Numbered from the stretch's first letter, positions 15,258-24,304 are shown. The stretch: DNA of 64,000 bases from CAIOYC01 sp038327995 (GCA_038327995.1 JBBQLP010000011.1:1-64000); one strand, 5' to 3'. Numbers and translations are program-made. Notes: generated by a model not told the origin, from the letters alone.

Positions 15258-16154
15258 CTAGCGCCCGATGTTCACGTCGCCCGATCCGGCCACGTGCTTG
15301 GACACGGGCCCCGTGGCGCGCGCGATGTTCACGTCGCCCGATCCGGCGATGGAGGCAGAGACCGCCCCCGCCACGCCGCGGAACTTGAAGTCGCCCGAGC
15401 CCGCGATGCGAACTCCGACCTGTGAGGCGTCGCCGCCTTCCACCACCACATTGCCAGATCCGGCGATGGCGGTGGAGATGGGTCCGCGCACCGAGGCGGC
15501 GCGGATGTCCCCGGAGCCGGAGGTATGGGTCTCCAGGGCGCCGTTGACCGGGCCCATGGTCACATCTCCAGAGCCAGAGATGCGGATGTGAGTCTCACCC
15601 GCCGAAGCGCCGTGCACGTCGCCCGAACCGGAAAGGGCGATGCTTAGCGGGCCGCGCACGTCGGCTACCCGCCAGTCGCCGCACCCGGCATTGGCGAGAT
15701 CGAGACTTGCGGTGGGTCCCACCTCGCCGAACACTGCGCCGGAGCCGCCCACGTGCGCGTCCATCGGCGTGCGGATGGTCACGACGGGCAGGTCGCCGAT
15801 AGCGATATCGCCCTTGCCCGGCACGAAGACGCGGACGTGATCGCCCGAGCCCTTGCAGTTGAACCCGTCCCAGCCGCCCATGAAACCCCAGGCCCGCGGA
15901 CCCCAGCTCCAGCCCGCGTGACTGAGTCCGCCATCAACGACGATCACCCCGCCGTCCCGGCGAACCTCCAAGGGATGCAGGCCCGCGCGGCCCTGATTGA
16001 TGGAGACGGAGATGTCGCCCCGATTCTCCGCAATCACCACCACCCGGGCGGCGGCGTGGTCCACCCGCACAGAAGGCGCGGCGGCGAAGGCCAGCGCGGG
16101 CGCGGCGCCTGCGATGGCCAGTGCGCTCAGGAAAAATCTCGATTGTAACGTCAT
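15258..16154 (-). CDS. Secreted DUF2807 (GIN domain) repeat protein
   Basis: The 298-aa product has an N-terminal signal peptide (MTLQSRFFLSALAIAGAAPA, likely cleaved after AFA near residue 24). The rest is about ten copies of a short unit of roughly 20 residues built on G-S-G-D-(V/I), such as SGSGDVHGAS, SGSGDVTMG and AGSGDVNIAR. This is the head-domain pattern of DUF2807, predicted to form a right-handed beta-helix in the periplasm or on the cell surface. Function is unknown; the family is annotated as a putative autotransporter adhesin head, but no autotransporter barrel is present. It is monocistronic on the sequence seen. Confidence 0.85.
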   Translation of the reverse strand: MTLQSRFFLSALAIAGAAPALAFAAAPSVRVDHAAARVVVIAENRGDISVSINQGRAGLHPLEVRRDGGVIVVDGGLSHAGWSWGPRAWGFMGGWDGFNCKGSGDHVRVFVPGKGDIAIGDLPVVTIRTPMDAHVGGSGAVFGEVGPTASLDLANAGCGDWRVADVRGPLSIALSGSGDVHGASAGETHIRISGSGDVTMGPVNGALETHTSGSGDIRAASVRGPISTAIAGSGNVVVEGGDASQVGVRIAGSGDFKFRGVAGAVSASIAGSGDVNIARATGPVSKHVAGSGDVNIGR

Positions 16155-16250
16155 GGCCTTGCTCCCGGCAGCCCGATCTGATGGGGAGACGCTAGTCCCG
16201 ACAAGCGGGAAAGGCAGCTTAAATCGCGGTTATTTAGTTACCGGGAGTTC

Positions 16251-16303
16251 ATGTGGGGTCAGACCACATTCTCCTGTGCTCATCGCCGCAAAGGCGGCAG
16301 GAG
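16251..16303. repeat. REP-like palindromes between the DUF2807 and cytochrome genes
   Basis: ATGTGG faces CCACAT around GGTCAGA (16251-16269), giving the core GTGGGGTCAGACCACA. It is followed by CTCCTG (16271-16276) facing CAGGAG (16298-16303) with a nested GCCGC/GCGGC stem. The GGGGTCAGACC core resembles palindromes associated with REP-type (RAYT) transposases, but no transposase is present. It could also act as a 3' structure for the cytochrome transcript. Confidence 0.4.
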
Positions 16304-16322
16304 GGAATTGAATAGATACGCC

Positions 16323-16790
16323 CTACTGCGGCCCACCACTGGACACCACCTTCAGATAGGCGATCAGATCGGTCCGGTCCTTGGCGTCCTTCAATCCTAT
16401 GAACGACATCTTGGTTCCTGGAGCATAGGTCTTGGGATCGGTGATCCAGGCGTCAATGCTGGCGGCGTCCCAAGTTCCGCCCTTGGCCTTGAGCGCGCTG
16501 GAGAAGCTGTAGTCGGAACGTGAAGCGACCGCACGGCCGAACACGCCGTAGAGGTTGGGGCCGGTCATGTTGGCGCCGCCCTGGATCGCGGTGTGGCAGG
16601 AGCGGCAAAGTGAGAACTGGCCACGCCCGTTGTTCAGGTCGGCATGGGCGTAAGCGGGCGGCAGGTCGGCCAACAGCTTCTGTGCGGCGGGATCAGGTTT
16701 GCTGGGCGTCGGCGCTCCGCCCTGCCCACAGGCCGCCAGCGTCCCGGCCAGCGCTATCACCAGACCCGCGCCATAAGCTGCAAACCGCAT
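16323..16790 (-). CDS. Class I cytochrome c, predicted lipoprotein
   Basis: The 155-aa product starts at the ATG at 16788-16790, which has a strong GTAGGAG Shine-Dalgarno; the longer open frame adds a basic stretch that does not fit. The N-terminus is a lipoprotein signal ending LAAC (Cys21). Heme attachment is CRSCH at residues 62-66 and the likely axial Met is in GTKMSF (Met128). The fold is the cytochrome c2-like type used in electron transfer in the periplasm. It follows the phosphopantetheinyl transferase by 28 nt, so it may share that operon, though no link between the functions is known. Confidence 0.9.
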   Translation of the reverse strand: MRFAAYGAGLVIALAGTLAACGQGGAPTPSKPDPAAQKLLADLPPAYAHADLNNGRGQFSLCRSCHTAIQGGANMTGPNLYGVFGRAVASRSDYSFSSALKAKGGTWDAASIDAWITDPKTYAPGTKMSFIGLKDAKDRTDLIAYLKVVSSGGPQ

Positions 16791-16818
16791 ATTTCGTCTC
16801 CTACCCGTGCGCGCGAAC

Positions 16819-17436
16819 CTAGTCAGGCCCGCCAATCTCTACAACGGCGACGACATAGTCATCGGTGATGGTGAGACAAGCGCACGCGCAAACGACCCCG
16901 TCTTCCAGCAGCAACGCCCCCTGCCCGTCCCCATCGTCTCGCGCTTCAATGCGGGAAAGCCGGGCAGGCAGACCCGCGCCAGTCGCTTTCACATAGGCCT
17001 CCCGCGCGGCCCAGAAGCGGAGGAAGGTGAGGTTTCTGGTGACATCGTCCAAGGCCAGCAAATGATCCCGCTCATGGGGATGTAGGAGGTCGAGCGGCAA
17101 CGGCGTATCCGTGGGCCGCGTCTCCACATCTAAGCCTATCGGATGTTCACTCAACGCCAGCGCGGTCCACCCGCCCCGCCCGGCGACGCTGGCGAACAAT
17201 GGCATGGGAGCTGTGATCGCGACGCCCGCGCCGTCCTTGCGCTCGATCCCAATCTCATCGGGATGAACCCCAAGTCTTCGGGCCGCGAACGCGCGCATGA
17301 GCCGCCGCCGATGTAGCCGTGCCGCGCCACGCTCAGGGCCGAGCGAGGCGGCGTCCGCAAGGTCTTGCGGCATCGCGCGCGCGAACCGCAGCGCATCCTC
17401 CTCATCGCTGCTTCCCGAGCGGACGATCCACAGCAC
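16819..17436 (-). CDS. Sfp-type 4'-phosphopantetheinyl transferase
   Basis: The 205-aa product has the two hallmark motifs: IGLDVE (the magnesium-binding Asp and Glu) and FWAAREAYVKATG, equivalent to the F/W-x-x-(K/R)-E-(A/S)-x-x-K motif. Such enzymes transfer phosphopantetheine from CoA to the serine of carrier domains. It begins only 6 nt after the NRPS stop, so the two are almost certainly co-transcribed and the NRPS thiolation domain (Ser579) is the obvious substrate. It is of the smaller Gsp/Sfp type and not the acyl carrier AcpS type. Confidence 0.92.
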   Translation of the reverse strand: MLWIVRSGSSDEEDALRFARAMPQDLADAASLGPERGAARLHRRRLMRAFAARRLGVHPDEIGIERKDGAGVAITAPMPLFASVAGRGGWTALALSEHPIGLDVETRPTDTPLPLDLLHPHERDHLLALDDVTRNLTFLRFWAAREAYVKATGAGLPARLSRIEARDDGDGQGALLLEDGVVCACACLTITDDYVVAVVEIGGPD

Positions 17437-17442
17437 CGCGCG

Positions 17443-20400
17443 TCAAACGGAACGGGCGGGCTGGGCGGGAGAGCCTTCCCACGCCGTGCCCGCGGGTAGG
17501 GTCTCGCCCTTCATCAGCACGGAAAGGTCGCCGAGTTGCGCGTCCGCCTCGATCACCGAATCATAGAGGGCGATAGCGAGGGTGCCGACCGTCGTGCGCG
17601 GCCCGATCTCGATGCCGGAGACCTTCATCACCCGGTCCTCGAACAGATGGGTCTGGATGCCCGCATTCTCGTTCAGCGCCGCGTCGTCGCCGATGGAGAC
17701 GAGATCATGTTCGGTGATGTCGGTGGTGTCGGTGAACACCCGCTTGCCGATCTTGCAGCCCATCAGTCTGAGGTAGATGTTGAGATACGGCGTGCCGCGA
17801 AGCGCGTCGAGGAGCAACGGAATGGCCAGGTTCTCGTAGGTCGAGGTGACAAGCTCGGTCTTCCAGACGAACAGGCTCCAGAGCGGCTGGGTTGTCGGCT
17901 TGTAACGCCCCACGACCGCCCACTTCAGCAAAAGCACGAATGTCCCGGCCCCCAGCGCGAAGCCCATGTAGAGGAAGGGGAAGGCGAGCGCGATCCAGAG
18001 CGCGCCGTTCGGCAGGTCCGACAGATCGCCAACGATGGTCAGAAGGCCGGTGAACAGGCCGATGAAGATGGTCAGCGACAGGATGATGCGCACGAACTCG
18101 ATCACCAGCCGCGTGACAATCAGGTGCTTGGCTGGGCGAAAGCGGGAGCCCTCGTCGAACACGGCCACCACCTGACGGTGCGGCAGGCGGATGGCGGGGG
18201 AGCCAAACCAGGTGGAGCCGGTCTCCAGCGCCCGCGCGGCGTCTTCGGGCGGCTTGGACAAGACCCCGATCAACACCTCGTCGCCGATGTCCGCTCCGGT
18301 GGGCAGAAGGCCGGAGTTGCCGATGAAGCTCCTGCGCCCGATACGCGTTCGTTCCAGGCGGATCGCGCCGGGCTCTGCGCGAGCGGCCCCGAACACGACC
18401 CCGTCAGCAATGAAACTTTCGTCGCCGATCTCGATCAGGTCAGGCGTCACCGAGGTTGCGGTGGAGACTTCCGCCCGCGCGCCGATTTTGGCGCCGAGCG
18501 CCCGGTACCACGGCCCCACATATAGAGTGGCGTAGATTGGGTGCAGCAGGTCCAGCGCCAGTTCGCTCAGTTGCCGCATGAACCAGTAGCGGACGTAAAA
18601 CCAGCTCCAGATCGGATAGACGCCTGGCTTGACCTTGCCGAGCAGGAGCCACTTGGTGAACACCGTCAGGGTGCACATCAAGACTACGTAGATCAGCGCC
18701 AGCAAGGGCGCGAGGACAAGGTAGCTGTAGCCCTTCGTCACCCAGTCGATCTCGATCAGGCCCAACAGGCCCGGCGCGATGGGCAGGACGGCGGCGAGGG
18801 GCAGCAGTGGCGCGGCAACCATCAGGCCCAGCGTCACCAGCGCCCGCCTGAGGGGCGATACGGGCGGCGCAAGCGGACGAACGGGTGCCGGGCCTCGGCG
18901 CACGGCGGGAGAGCCGGTCCAAAGCTCGCCATTCGGCACGCTCTCGCCAGTGGGGATGGCGGAGAGGTCCTCCAGCACCGCATCATCGCCGAGGCGCGCA
19001 TTGCGTCCGATCACCGCCATGGTGCCGACAAAGGCGCGCTCGCCCACATCATTGCGGCCGATCCTCAGCAAGCCCCGCTCTACCGAGGTGGTGGCGAACA
19101 GGGCGCCGTCGCTGATGATCGCCCCGGCGCCAATGGATACGAGGTCCGGCGCATCGATCTGGTCCATCGACAGGAAGGCGCCCTTGCCGATCTTCGCGCC
19201 GAGCAGCCGGTAATAAAGCACCATGAACGGTGTGCCGGACAGGAACTGTGTCGGCATCACCGCCAGGAACCGCCGCACGAACCACCAGCGGAAATAGTAG
19301 GCGCCCCAGAGTGGGTAATCGCCCGATTTGTAACGCCCGATCACGATCCACTTCACCCCAATGGAGAGAAGGATCATTAGGGGCGGCAGGATGACGAACG
19401 CCGCCCCCGCTACCGCCAAAGCCGGCAGGCGGCTCGACATCTCGGGCGTCACCAGGGCGGTGTAGGCGAGGTAGGGGAAGATCCACTGCACCCCGGCGAA
19501 GGCGAAGATGGGGATCAGCGCCAAGGTCTGGGCGATCACACACCATGTGCGCCGCAGTTGCGGGACGGGATGGAACGGCTCCTCCACGTGGGTCGGTCCC
19601 GCGCTGGCGCCGGCGGCCTCTAAACGCTGCGCCAAGGCGCGAACGGTGGGGGCGAGGTAAAGGTCCTGGATCGACACCACACGCAGCGCGACGTCGGTTC
19701 GCGCGATGGAGACCATGCGGGCGGCGCGGAGGGAATGACCGCCAAGGTCCTCGAAGAAGTCGTCCAGCACCGACACCGGCTGTGGCGCGAAAACCTGTTT
19801 CCACACCTCCACCAGCTTGGCTTCGAGCGGACTTGCGGGGGCCACTATCTCGCGCTGTTCGATCTCAAGCCTGCGCGGTTTTTCCAGCGCCTTGCGATTG
19901 ACCTTGCCGGAGATGAGCGTCGGCAGGGCGGGGCGCACCTCATACGCGGCGGGGCGCATATAGGCGGGCAGGCGCAGCATCGCCCCCTCCCGCACCCGCT
20001 CGACATCCACCGACACATCGAGCGCGCGGGGCGTCAGGAACGCCACCAGAACCTCCGACCCGTCCTCCTCGTGATAGAGGTTGACCACGGCTTGGGCGAC
20101 CGAAGCGTCTTCGGCCAGCACCGCCTCGATCTCCCCAAGCTCGACCCGATAACCCCTGATCTTCACCTGGGTGTCGATCCGGCCGAGAAACTCGATGTCT
20201 CCGTTCGCATTCAGCCGCGTCAGGTCGCCCGTGCGATAGACCCGCTCCGGTTTTCGCGACCGCCCAGCGAAGGGGGTCATGACGAACTTCTCGTCAGTCA
20301 GATCAGGCTGGTTCAGATAGCCCGCGCCGACGCCGGGGCCGCCGATCACCAGTTCCCCCTCCGATCCCGCAGGCACCGGCTCCAGATGCTCATCGACGAT

Positions 20401-21468
20401 CCAGGCGGTGAAGCCGGGAATGGGTGTGCCGATGGTGACAGGCGCGTCGGGATAAAACTCGCACCAGGTGCAGGCGACGGTGGTCTCGGTGGGTCCATAG
20501 GTATTGACCATGCGCAGGCCCGGCCGAACCCATCGGCGCGCCAGCTCCGGGGGACAGGCCTCGCCCCCGACGTTGAGCAGACGCAGCTTCGGAAGCGGAT
20601 GATCGATCACCGCCAGGAGCGAGGGCACCGGGAACCAGCAGGTCACGCCCTGTGCATCCAGCGTCTCCGCCAGATCAGGCCCCGCCTTGGTCAACGCCTC
20701 AGACGCCACTAGAAGTTCCGCCCCGACCAGGAACGCCGACCACATCTCCTCCACCGAAACATCGAAGGCGAGCGAGGCCCCGGCGAACACCCGGTCGTTC
20801 TCCCGCACCCCCAGGATCGAACCTTCGGCCCGCACTTGATAGGCGATGTTGCGATGGGTGATCATCACCCCCTTGGGGCGCCCGGTGGAGCCGGAGGTAT
20901 AGATTAGATAGGCCAGATCCGCTGGCTCGGCGCCTGTCTCGGCGCGGGAAAGCGCCAGGGCGTCCAGCGCCGCGATGTCGCCAAGCTCGGCGTCCACATC
21001 GACCACCACGGCGGATGAGGCGGCGAAGGCTTCGGCCCGTTCGGTCACGGTGATCACCGCACGTGCGCCACATTCCTCGACGATGTAGTCGGCGCGGTCC
21101 TGCGGAAACGACCAGTCTATCGGCACGTAGGCGGCCCCCGCCTCCAGCACGCCCAGCAGCGCCATATACTGGTCGAGACCTCTGGGCAGGCAGATCACCA
21201 CCCGATCGCCCCGCGTCACACCTTTGGAGCGCAGGTAGCGCGCGAACCGCGTCGCCCGGCAACGCAACTCGTCGTAGGTCAACTCGGAACGGCGGGAGAC
21301 TTCCGGGTCGGGTTCCGCGAGCCGCACGGCCATGCGTTCCGGTGCGCGTGCCGCCGTCGCCGCGAACAGTTCATGCAGCAGCATTCCCTGATCATAGGGC
21401 GGCGCGGGCCAGGGCTCGGGCGCGGCGGCGATGGAGGGCGGTGTTCGGAGGGGGGCGTCGACGAGCAC
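17443..21468 (-). CDS. Pls/PosA-family single-module NRPS with membrane C-terminus
   Basis: The 1341-aa product matches the layout of epsilon-poly-lysine and poly-ornithine synthetases. Residues about 30-530 are an adenylation domain: A3 LIYTSGSTGRPKGVMITHRN, A4 FDVSVEEMW (Asp236), A5 NTYGPTETT, A7 YRTGDL, A8 GRIDTQVKIRGYRVELGEIE and A10 Lys522 (ISGKVNRK). Residues 550-615 are a thiolation domain with GGHSL (Ser579). From about 635 to the end are three tandem units, each with paired membrane helices followed by a hexapeptide left-handed beta-helix. There is no condensation or thioesterase domain. By family precedent the C-terminal units link activated amino acids iteratively. The substrate is unknown; an eye-aligned specificity code is D-V-E-W-N-G-T-V-A-K, beginning with the Asp that binds an alpha-amino group. 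The start is GTG with AAGG upstream. Confidence 0.9.
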   Translation of the reverse strand: MLVDAPLRTPPSIAAAPEPWPAPPYDQGMLLHELFAATAARAPERMAVRLAEPDPEVSRRSELTYDELRCRATRFARYLRSKGVTRGDRVVICLPRGLDQYMALLGVLEAGAAYVPIDWSFPQDRADYIVEECGARAVITVTERAEAFAASSAVVVDVDAELGDIAALDALALSRAETGAEPADLAYLIYTSGSTGRPKGVMITHRNIAYQVRAEGSILGVRENDRVFAGASLAFDVSVEEMWSAFLVGAELLVASEALTKAGPDLAETLDAQGVTCWFPVPSLLAVIDHPLPKLRLLNVGGEACPPELARRWVRPGLRMVNTYGPTETTVACTWCEFYPDAPVTIGTPIPGFTAWIVDEHLEPVPAGSEGELVIGGPGVGAGYLNQPDLTDEKFVMTPFAGRSRKPERVYRTGDLTRLNANGDIEFLGRIDTQVKIRGYRVELGEIEAVLAEDASVAQAVVNLYHEEDGSEVLVAFLTPRALDVSVDVERVREGAMLRLPAYMRPAAYEVRPALPTLISGKVNRKALEKPRRLEIEQREIVAPASPLEAKLVEVWKQVFAPQPVSVLDDFFEDLGGHSLRAARMVSIARTDVALRVVSIQDLYLAPTVRALAQRLEAAGASAGPTHVEEPFHPVPQLRRTWCVIAQTLALIPIFAFAGVQWIFPYLAYTALVTPEMSSRLPALAVAGAAFVILPPLMILLSIGVKWIVIGRYKSGDYPLWGAYYFRWWFVRRFLAVMPTQFLSGTPFMVLYYRLLGAKIGKGAFLSMDQIDAPDLVSIGAGAIISDGALFATTSVERGLLRIGRNDVGERAFVGTMAVIGRNARLGDDAVLEDLSAIPTGESVPNGELWTGSPAVRRGPAPVRPLAPPVSPLRRALVTLGLMVAAPLLPLAAVLPIAPGLLGLIEIDWVTKGYSYLVLAPLLALIYVVLMCTLTVFTKWLLLGKVKPGVYPIWSWFYVRYWFMRQLSELALDLLHPIYATLYVGPWYRALGAKIGARAEVSTATSVTPDLIEIGDESFIADGVVFGAARAEPGAIRLERTRIGRRSFIGNSGLLPTGADIGDEVLIGVLSKPPEDAARALETGSTWFGSPAIRLPHRQVVAVFDEGSRFRPAKHLIVTRLVIEFVRIILSLTIFIGLFTGLLTIVGDLSDLPNGALWIALAFPFLYMGFALGAGTFVLLLKWAVVGRYKPTTQPLWSLFVWKTELVTSTYENLAIPLLLDALRGTPYLNIYLRLMGCKIGKRVFTDTTDITEHDLVSIGDDAALNENAGIQTHLFEDRVMKVSGIEIGPRTTVGTLAIALYDSVIEADAQLGDLSVLMKGETLPAGTAWEGSPAQPARSV

Positions 21469-21580
21469 GGATTGACCTTGTGGCGGTCTGGCTCTAACGC
21501 GCCATTGCAGGCGTTGGAATCAGCCAAGCCTTACATTTCTACAAGGCGGTGGTTTTGGCGTCCAATCGACGCCCCAAAAA

Positions 21581-23761
21581 TCAGAAGGTCTGTTCGAGAC
21601 CCACAAAGAAACCGCGCCCCGGACCCCACAGCGCCGGGCCAGCCCCCAGGCCGCGCCCATCCCGGATTTCATAATGTTCGTCGAACGCGTTGATCACGTC
21701 GAATCTGATGTCCAACACCTGATGGTCTGAACGCCGCAGGTGATAGACGCTCGCTAGGTTGACCTGCACATATCCCGGCAGGCGCGCGCCGTTCGGAGAG
21801 CCGCCCAGCGGTGTAGTGCGAAGTCCGCTGCCGTAGATCAGGTCGCTGGACACCTGCAGAGGGCCCCACCGATAAGCTGCGCCCCCAGAGGCGGTATAGG
21901 TCTGATCCTGGTCCAGACCGATGTAATGACCGCCCGCGAAGGTTAGGTGGGCCTGCGTGAAATTGAACTGGTTGGAGACGATTCCCCGCCCCCGCGCCTG
22001 GGCGATGGCAAGGTTCGACCAGGCGGAAAACGGACCCTCGGTATAGGTGGTGCTGAACTCCACTCCCTGGATATGCCCGTTCCGGTAGTTGTAGGCGGTT
22101 CGGATGATCGGCGCCCCGAACTGTCCATCATCAATGAGGTTTTTGGCGCCCCGCCAGTAGCCGTCGATCCCGAACGTCAGCCCGCCGAACTTCTGCTGCA
22201 CGCCGACGTCATAGTAGTTGTCGGTTTCGGATCGCGCGGGGTCGTTTTGAAAGGTGGGAGGCGCGCCCGTGGTTCCAACAAGCGCCAACGCGCCCACACC
22301 AGCGTCCCCATCCGTTGGAGCCGGGATGAAATAGCGCGCGTATGCGGCGTGCAGCGTCGTCCCGGTCGCGGTCGTCCAGACCGCGCTCACCCGCGGGCTG
22401 AGGGCGGTTTGCTGTCGCACGGCATCGACGTGATCGAGCCGAAGGCCGAAATTGATCGTCAGCGGGGCCAGGGGTTTCCACTCATCCTGCGCGAACAGGC
22501 TGGCCTGTGATCCGTTCTCGCTCGATCGGTTCGTCAGCGTCGACGGAATATCGGTTCGCTGACGCCCCTGGGCGTCGATGGCCAGCACTGCAGAGCGAGT
22601 TTCGTTCTTCGTCCGCTGAGCGCTCAGAACGGCGCCAGCGCGCAGGGTGTGGTCCGCCGACCAGTTATAAACCCCCTCCACCTGCAGCCCGGCGGTCAGG
22701 TCGCTTTTCGTCAGGCGTTGGCTGACGCCGCTATAGAGGATGTCCCCAACCGCGTCTGGGTGAAAGCTCAGGTCCGAATAGCGCGCGAAGGCGGAAACCT
22801 GCAGGGTCGCTCGCTCGGTGGTATGCAGATAGCTGAGGATAGCGAACTGGGTGTTCTCCCGCTGGCTTTCGTTGAGTTGTTCGCTTGGGAAACTACTGAC
22901 GCCATAGACGACCAAGGGCCTCTGGAAGGCGGCGGACCCGCCCCGGTACGTCAGCGCGTTCAAGCCGCGTTGGTCGGGGATCTGGAAGCGCTCATCGGAC
23001 GAACCCAGCATCAGGGACACGCGGTCCTTGGCGCCGATGATGTGATCGATGAAGGCGAAGGCCTGAAACTGTTCGGTGCGGTCGTGCAATGGGTCTGCGC
23101 CGCCATCGGGGGATGCAACGCCAAGATTGTTTTGCAGATAACTGCCGGAAACGAAAAAGTTCGTCCCGTTCGCAGAGCCGCCGTACTCGAAGGCGGGCTC
23201 GATCTCCGAATGACTACCGCCGTAGATTTCCGCCTGACCTCCGTTCAGGTAGACGCCGCTCTTGGTGGTTATGTTGATCACGCCCCCGCCATGCAGGCCG
23301 TATTGCGCAGGCAGCGCGCCGGTGATGAGTTCGATCCTGTCGGCCAGTCGGGGGCTCAACACCTGGCCGAACTCGGACAGACCTTCCGGTAGAATGACGT
23401 TGTTGATCCGATACTGCAGGTCGCCGCGATCCTGGCGGATGTGTATCTGCCCCAAACCGCCCTGGCTAACGCCGGGAAACTGCAGCAGCACTTGGCTGAG
23501 GCTGATGGTTTCGCCGCCCGGCAGGCGTTCGACCGCGTCGTTGGTGAGGGTGTAGGTCGAAGCGCCGAGGCCGGGATCTATACTAGCCCTGGCCGTATCG
23601 AGCCGATGCGCCGTGACCACCACTTCGGACACGGCGGGCTTCTTGTCGTCATCGTCGTCGTCGCCATCGGGGTCCGCCGCGAAGGCAAGGGCCGGAGCCA
23701 ATGCGATCAGCAGCGCCAGTGACACGATAGCCAGGCCAGCGTTTCGGAGAATAAGTCTCAT
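21581..23761 (-). CDS. TonB-dependent outer-membrane receptor
   Basis: The 726-aa product from the ATG at 23759-23761 (GGAG 5 nt before; an in-frame GTG lies two codons upstream) has a signal peptide ending LAFA, an acidic run of Asp, a TonB box-like EVVVTA and a plug domain with LLQFPGVSQGGLGQIHIRQD and IELITGALPAQYGLHGGGVI. The C-terminal 22-strand barrel ends in FFVGLEQTF with terminal Phe. It imports an unidentified ligand using TonB energy. The stop is 113 nt before the NRPS start, same strand, so it may be the uptake or export partner of the product. No Fur box was found upstream. Confidence 0.93.
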   Translation of the reverse strand: MRLILRNAGLAIVSLALLIALAPALAFAADPDGDDDDDDKKPAVSEVVVTAHRLDTARASIDPGLGASTYTLTNDAVERLPGGETISLSQVLLQFPGVSQGGLGQIHIRQDRGDLQYRINNVILPEGLSEFGQVLSPRLADRIELITGALPAQYGLHGGGVINITTKSGVYLNGGQAEIYGGSHSEIEPAFEYGGSANGTNFFVSGSYLQNNLGVASPDGGADPLHDRTEQFQAFAFIDHIIGAKDRVSLMLGSSDERFQIPDQRGLNALTYRGGSAAFQRPLVVYGVSSFPSEQLNESQRENTQFAILSYLHTTERATLQVSAFARYSDLSFHPDAVGDILYSGVSQRLTKSDLTAGLQVEGVYNWSADHTLRAGAVLSAQRTKNETRSAVLAIDAQGRQRTDIPSTLTNRSSENGSQASLFAQDEWKPLAPLTINFGLRLDHVDAVRQQTALSPRVSAVWTTATGTTLHAAYARYFIPAPTDGDAGVGALALVGTTGAPPTFQNDPARSETDNYYDVGVQQKFGGLTFGIDGYWRGAKNLIDDGQFGAPIIRTAYNYRNGHIQGVEFSTTYTEGPFSAWSNLAIAQARGRGIVSNQFNFTQAHLTFAGGHYIGLDQDQTYTASGGAAYRWGPLQVSSDLIYGSGLRTTPLGGSPNGARLPGYVQVNLASVYHLRRSDHQVLDIRFDVINAFDEHYEIRDGRGLGAGPALWGPGRGFFVGLEQTF

Positions 23762-23841
23762 TTGCACTCCACGTCGGTATCTCGCTTATGGGAATGGGCA
23801 GAATGAAACAAGCGTGGAGAGCGCGATGGGCCGCCTTGGCC

Positions 23842-24261
23842 TCAATCCTCACCGCGCGGCTTGCCCCTTAGCGACTTCACCCCCGCCCGCTTGGTCTTGC
23901 CCTCCAGCCGCTTTTCCTTGGAGGCCTTGGTCGGGCGGGTCGGTCTGCGGGTCTTGGGACGATGGGCGGCCTGTTTCAGAAGCTCGATCAGCCGTTCGCG
24001 CCCCGCCTGACGGTTCATCTCCAGCGAGCGATGCTCCTGGGCGAAGATCACGATCACTCCCTCGCCGGTCAGGCGGCTGCCCGCCAGCGTCTCCAGCCGG
24101 GCCTTTATGTCATCGGGAAAATCGGCGCTGCGCACATCGAAGCGCAGTTCGATGGCCGAACTTGTCTTGTTGACGTGCTGCCCCCCCGGACCCGAGGCTC
24201 GCACAGCGCGCTCGATCAGCGTTGTTTCATCGAGCAAAACGTGGGGTGCGATGCGGATCAT
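23842..24261 (-). CDS. arfB: Alternative ribosome-rescue factor ArfB (YaeJ)
   Basis: The 139-aa product is a one-domain peptidyl-tRNA hydrolase with the catalytic GGQ in ASGPGGQHVNKTSSAIELRF and a long basic C-terminal tail rich in Lys, Arg and Pro. The tail inserts into the mRNA channel of stalled ribosomes in the characterised homologues. This tail separates it from release factors. It lies 80 nt upstream of the TonB receptor on the same strand, with no functional link evident. Confidence 0.93.
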   Translation of the reverse strand: MIRIAPHVLLDETTLIERAVRASGPGGQHVNKTSSAIELRFDVRSADFPDDIKARLETLAGSRLTGEGVIVIFAQEHRSLEMNRQAGRERLIELLKQAAHRPKTRRPTRPTKASKEKRLEGKTKRAGVKSLRGKPRGED

Positions 24262-24304
24262 GGTGCCCGCCTTGGGGCGAGCCGCCTCTTAGATGCGGCG
24301 AACT

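Noticed and set aside
23767..23819. Inverted arms CTCCACG/CGTGGAG upstream of the TonB receptor as a Fur or repressor site
   Set aside because: The 7-bp arms are 39 nt apart and unlike a Fur box; judged chance.
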